Shown here: piece after piece, positions 61,515 through 64,000 of the stretch
How the letters are laid out: each line of letters opens with the position of its first letter
Position numbering within the stretch: position 1 is the first letter of the stretch
NCBI GenBank assembly: GCA_947624005.1
Contig: CANQHV010000001.1
Span: forward strand, 124,001-188,000
Direction of reading: 5' to 3'
Length of the DNA stretch: 64,000 nt
Source of the DNA: an uncultured Clostridia bacterium
GTDB lineage: Bacteria; Bacillota; Clostridia; Christensenellales; Borkfalkiaceae
The notes under the pieces: generated by a model
The model's input: the letters and a program-made list of their open reading frames with translations, nothing else
Database searches by the model: none
What the model was told of the DNA's origin: nothing
Program-made: the position numbers and the translations under genes

Positions 61515-61542
61515 ATTATACCATAAATTTAATCAAAGTAAA
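61515..61542 (-). promoter_or_regulatory. smpB promoter, leaderless spacing
   Basis: Minus strand TTTACT, 16 nt, TATAAT, with an extended -10 (TGGTATAAT), then TGATAT and the ATG. Confidence 0.7.
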
Positions 61543-61594
61543 TACTTTTTTGCCGTCACCAGCGCGCGAAAAGCAACGAAAAACAGCGCGTAAA

Positions 61595-63652
61595 TCATAA
61601 AAGTCCGAAAATCGGTCGCAGGTTATCTCTGTCGCACCCCGCGACGCGCACTTTTACGGGGTCGCCCAGACGGTAGGTATGCCTTTTTCCCGCAAGCGTG
61701 AATTTTTCTTCGTAAAATTCGTAGCCGTCCGCAGGCAGGTCTTCAATCGGCACAAACCCCTCGATACCTTTACTTGTTTCGCAGAAAAGCCCGAAGTTCG
61801 TAACGCCCGAAATCACCGCGTCGTATTCTTCGCCGAGCCGTTCTTCCGTATATGCGCATATATACAGCTTGTCCACGTCGCGTTCGGCTTCGTCGGCGAC
61901 CCTTTCGCAAAGCGACAGGTGCTTGCCCGCCTCGCCCGCTTCGCGCGCGTACTTTGAAATTCCGTCGTCGCTTCCGCGTAGCGCCGCCTTTACCATACGG
62001 TGGCAAAAGAGGTCGGGGTATCGACGTATGGGCGAAGTGAAGTGGCAGTAGTCGTCCAGCGCAAGCCCGAAATGCCCGCAATTCACGCTGTCGTAGCGCG
62101 CTTTCTGCATACTTCTTAGCATTACTTTATTTACCACTTCAAAGTACGGTTTGCCCTCGGCGGCGGAAATTATATTGCGGAAATCGGCGGGTTTTACCCT
62201 TTGGGCGTCGAAATCGGCCCTCATTCCCAAACCGCGCACAAATTCCGCAAAGCTTTCGCATTTTTCTTCCGCGGGCTTTTCGTGGATTCTGAAAAGACAG
62301 GGCAGTTTTTTGCTTTTCAGAAATTCCGCAACGGCGCAATTCGCCGCAATCATAAACTGTTCGATAATTCTTTCGGAAATCCCACGCTTGCAGTCGGGTA
62401 TTTCGATTTTCCCGTCGGCAACGGTAATTTTTACTTCGTTGACCGCAAGGTCCACCGCGCCGTCGGCGGAGCGCCGACTTTCGAGTTTTAAGCACAGCCC
62501 GCGCATAGCCTTTAAAACGTCCGCAAGGTCCGCATACTTTTTCAAAAGCTTTTCATCGCCGTCCAAAACGGCGTTTGCCTCGGTATAGGTAAGCTTTCTG
62601 CGGCTTTTTATAACGCTTTCGCACAGCTCGTAAGACAGCCTTTTCCCGTCTTTCGAATAAGTTATAAAGCAGGAAACGGTCGCTCTGTCCTCGCCCTCGT
62701 TCAACGAACACGCGCCGTTCGAAAGCGAGCGGGGGAGCATCGGAAGCGACCTGTCGGGGAAGTAGACCGAGGTGCCGCGCGCGTACGCCTCGCCGTCGAG
62801 CTTTCCGAAGGGCTTCACGTATTCCGCAACGTCCGCAATGTGCACGCCCAGAATATATTTACCGTCGCGAATTTCAAGCGAAACCGCGTCGTCCATATCG
62901 CGCGTATCTTCGCCGTCAATCGTAAACGCCGTAAGCCCGCGCAAATCCCTGCGCCCGTCGGTTGTAACGGGTCGGCGCGCGCTTTCGTCCGCTTCGGCTT
63001 TTGCGGCGGCGGAAAAATCTTCTTTAAGCCCGTGCGCGCGAATCAAAGCCAGCTCGTCCGTCAAAAAATCGCCGTCGCGCCCCAAAATTTCCGTAACTTT
63101 TGCAAACGGCACGCCGCCTTGGGGGTAAGACGTGATTTTCGCCGCGACTTTATCGCCCGTCTGCGCGCCGCCCGTAAGCGAGAGTGGCACGCTGACTTCG
63201 GGAAATCTGCGGTTGTCGGGTCTTACCCGTCCGACGCCTTTAAGTTTGTAAAATCTGCCGATTACCTCTTTTACGCCCCGTTCGAGAACGCGCAGAATCC
63301 TGCCCTCGTCCTCGGTCCCGCGCACGGGCGCGCATAAAACAGTGTCGCCGTCGTAAGCTCCGCACAGCGAACGGCGGGGGATAAACATATCCGCGCCGTT
63401 TTCGGGTCTGACAAACGCGAAACCGCGCGCGTTCGCCTGAACGACGCCGCGTACCGCGCCCGTCTGTTCGGATGTAGCCCAGCCGTCGCCGCAACTTAAA
63501 ATAAGCCCGTCCTTTTCAAGCTCGCGCAGTATTTTTTTGACCGCTTTCCTTTCGGAGGGGTGAATGTTAAGCGCGGCGAAAAGTTTTTCGGCGGGTTTAA
63601 AAGCGTATTCGCCGCTTTTTATAAGTTGTAGAATTTTATCGCGTACGTTCAT
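61595..63652 (-). CDS. rnr: Ribonuclease R
   Basis: About 685 residues. 3'-5' exoribonuclease degrading structured RNA, partner of tmRNA-SmpB. N-terminal winged-helix/cold-shock region (RGFAFVRPENGADMFIPRR), the RNB catalytic domain with FTIDGEDTRDMDDAVSL and HIADVAEYVKPFGKLD, HFTSPIRRYPDL, and a C-terminal S1 domain (DAVISGVTNFGLFCETSKG). No Lys-rich tail is present. The start is taken as the ATG at 63652; it has no ribosome site and lies 12 nt after a terminator stem. Confidence 0.95.
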   Translation of the reverse strand: MNVRDKILQLIKSGEYAFKPAEKLFAALNIHPSERKAVKKILRELEKDGLILSCGDGWATSEQTGAVRGVVQANARGFAFVRPENGADMFIPRRSLCGAYDGDTVLCAPVRGTEDEGRILRVLERGVKEVIGRFYKLKGVGRVRPDNRRFPEVSVPLSLTGGAQTGDKVAAKITSYPQGGVPFAKVTEILGRDGDFLTDELALIRAHGLKEDFSAAAKAEADESARRPVTTDGRRDLRGLTAFTIDGEDTRDMDDAVSLEIRDGKYILGVHIADVAEYVKPFGKLDGEAYARGTSVYFPDRSLPMLPRSLSNGACSLNEGEDRATVSCFITYSKDGKRLSYELCESVIKSRRKLTYTEANAVLDGDEKLLKKYADLADVLKAMRGLCLKLESRRSADGAVDLAVNEVKITVADGKIEIPDCKRGISERIIEQFMIAANCAVAEFLKSKKLPCLFRIHEKPAEEKCESFAEFVRGLGMRADFDAQRVKPADFRNIISAAEGKPYFEVVNKVMLRSMQKARYDSVNCGHFGLALDDYCHFTSPIRRYPDLFCHRMVKAALRGSDDGISKYAREAGEAGKHLSLCERVADEAERDVDKLYICAYTEERLGEEYDAVISGVTNFGLFCETSKGIEGFVPIEDLPADGYEFYEEKFTLAGKRHTYRLGDPVKVRVAGCDRDNLRPIFGLL

Positions 63653-63663
63653 AAATAGGCGTA

Positions 63664-63697
63664 AATTAAAACGGGGCGGCAATAACTCGCCGCCCCT
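63664..63697 (-). terminator. Hairpin between secG and rnr
   Basis: Minus strand GGGGCGGC-GAGTTATT-GCCGCCCC then GTTTTAATTT. It resembles an intrinsic terminator yet lies inside the secG-rnr pair, so it may only partly stop transcription. Confidence 0.65.
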
Positions 63698-63709
63698 TAA
63701 AGAATTTGC

Positions 63710-63997
63710 TTATCTGTAAATAACCTGCAAAATAAACAGCACTATCGACAAAACGCCGATAATCGCAAGACAAATCCACGTCCATCTTTTGAGTTTGGAT
63801 TCAATAGATTTGCCCTTGTGCTTACCGAAGAAGGTTTCGCTTGAAGCGGTTATGCCCTGAATACCGTCGGAATTGCTCTTTTGCATAAGCACGATTATAA
63901 TCGTAAGCAATGCGACGAGGAAGATAATAATAAGTCCCGCTATCGTCAACCCAATATAGGTTTTATACAGCGCGTCGCTCATTTCCGCGGCTATCAT
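63710..63997 (-). CDS. secG: Preprotein translocase subunit SecG
   Basis: Up to 95 residues; small subunit of SecYEG with two membrane helices (IAGLIIIFLVALLTIIIVLM and ICLAIIGVLSIVLFIL) and the conserved loop FFGKHKGKSIESKLKRWT. The start is uncertain: the ATG at 63997 is 3 nt from the window edge and MSDALYK at 63982 is an alternative. It heads the secG-rnr-(smpB) cluster typical of Gram-positives. Confidence 0.88.
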   Translation of the reverse strand: MIAAEMSDALYKTYIGLTIAGLIIIFLVALLTIIIVLMQKSNSDGIQGITASSETFFGKHKGKSIESKLKRWTWICLAIIGVLSIVLFILQVIYR

Positions 63998-64000
63998 ATT

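Noticed and set aside
1-64000. CRISPR arrays, insertion sequences, prophage or integrase genes
   Set aside because: No regularly spaced repeats and no transposase or recombinase catalytic domains were seen; the integrase-like segment at 43.3 kb lacks the catalytic half.

Overview
The window reads as chromosomal core genome of a Gram-positive bacterium of the Clostridia. The evidence is a secG-rnr-smpB cluster, RqcP, RadA, a YlbJ-like protein, an alpha2-type GlyRS, a T-box ahead of aspS-gatCAB, an S-box (SAM) riboswitch ahead of metK, and Gram-positive-style promoters and ribosome binding sites. An uncultured gut lineage near Christensenellales is a guess from style, not demonstrated. Coding density is high, genes often overlap by ATGA, and intergenic GC-rich hairpins act as terminators. 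I see no tRNA, rRNA, CRISPR array, insertion sequence or prophage.

Layout. 1-2.9 kb: 3' end of ftsY, a hexapeptide acetyltransferase, a rubrerythrin operon with two tiny ORFs, and a methyltransferase. 3.0-6.9 kb (minus): rqcP-yitT-ispDF-radA. 6.9-15.4 kb: a strong promoter, a leader of about 310 nt, rpoB, rpoC and a small unknown gene. 15.5-19 kb (minus): SDR-zinc ribbon protein, flavodoxin-ferredoxin, DUF368 lipid-carrier transporter. 19-25 kb: aquaporin, ABC exporter, a Wzz-like protein and an ECF S-component-like protein. 25-32.4 kb: bioY, alr, 5-formyl-THF cyclo-ligase, a membrane protein, rsmD, coaD, aroF, pheA, a YlbJ-like protein and a patatin. 32.5-37.8 kb: T-box, aspS, gatC, gatA, gatB. 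37.8-39.9 kb (minus): metK under a SAM riboswitch, with comF. 39.9-43.7 kb: radical SAM enzyme, ABC-F protein and a membrane protein with an integrase-like domain. 43.8-47.3 kb: glyS and an AT-rich XRE/lipoprotein pair. 47.5-52.1 kb: fhs, glnS and a membrane protein. 52.1-58.8 kb: a DUF1540 peptide, rplI, a nudix-lemA-DUF2207 operon, a UDP-sugar pyrophosphorylase and an HtrA-like lipoprotein. 58.8-64 kb (minus): secG, rnr, smpB-metY-metA.

How the genes connect. A probable non-discriminating AspRS followed by GatCAB, together with a separate GlnRS, implies that Asn-tRNA is made by transamidation and Gln-tRNA directly; the T-box specifier (GAAC) fits sensing of tRNA-Asn. MetA carries Glu111 (acetyl type) and is paired with MetY, giving an O-acetylhomoserine route to methionine, while metK alone has the SAM riboswitch. 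RqcP, SmpB and RNase R supply ribosome rescue and decay.

The most unusual signals are: (i) three clear and one weaker case where a consensus -10 box lies exactly 6 nt before the ATG, predicting leaderless mRNAs (bioY, a radical SAM gene, smpB, possibly alr); (ii) an XRE repressor gene divergent from an AT-rich InlB-repeat lipoprotein whose promoter carries two GTAC-N7-GTAC operators; (iii) a four-helix membrane protein ending in what looks like a tyrosine-recombinase core-binding domain without a catalytic domain; (iv) a 112-residue acidic tail on RpoB. All functions are read from sequence motifs by eye; no database search was run.
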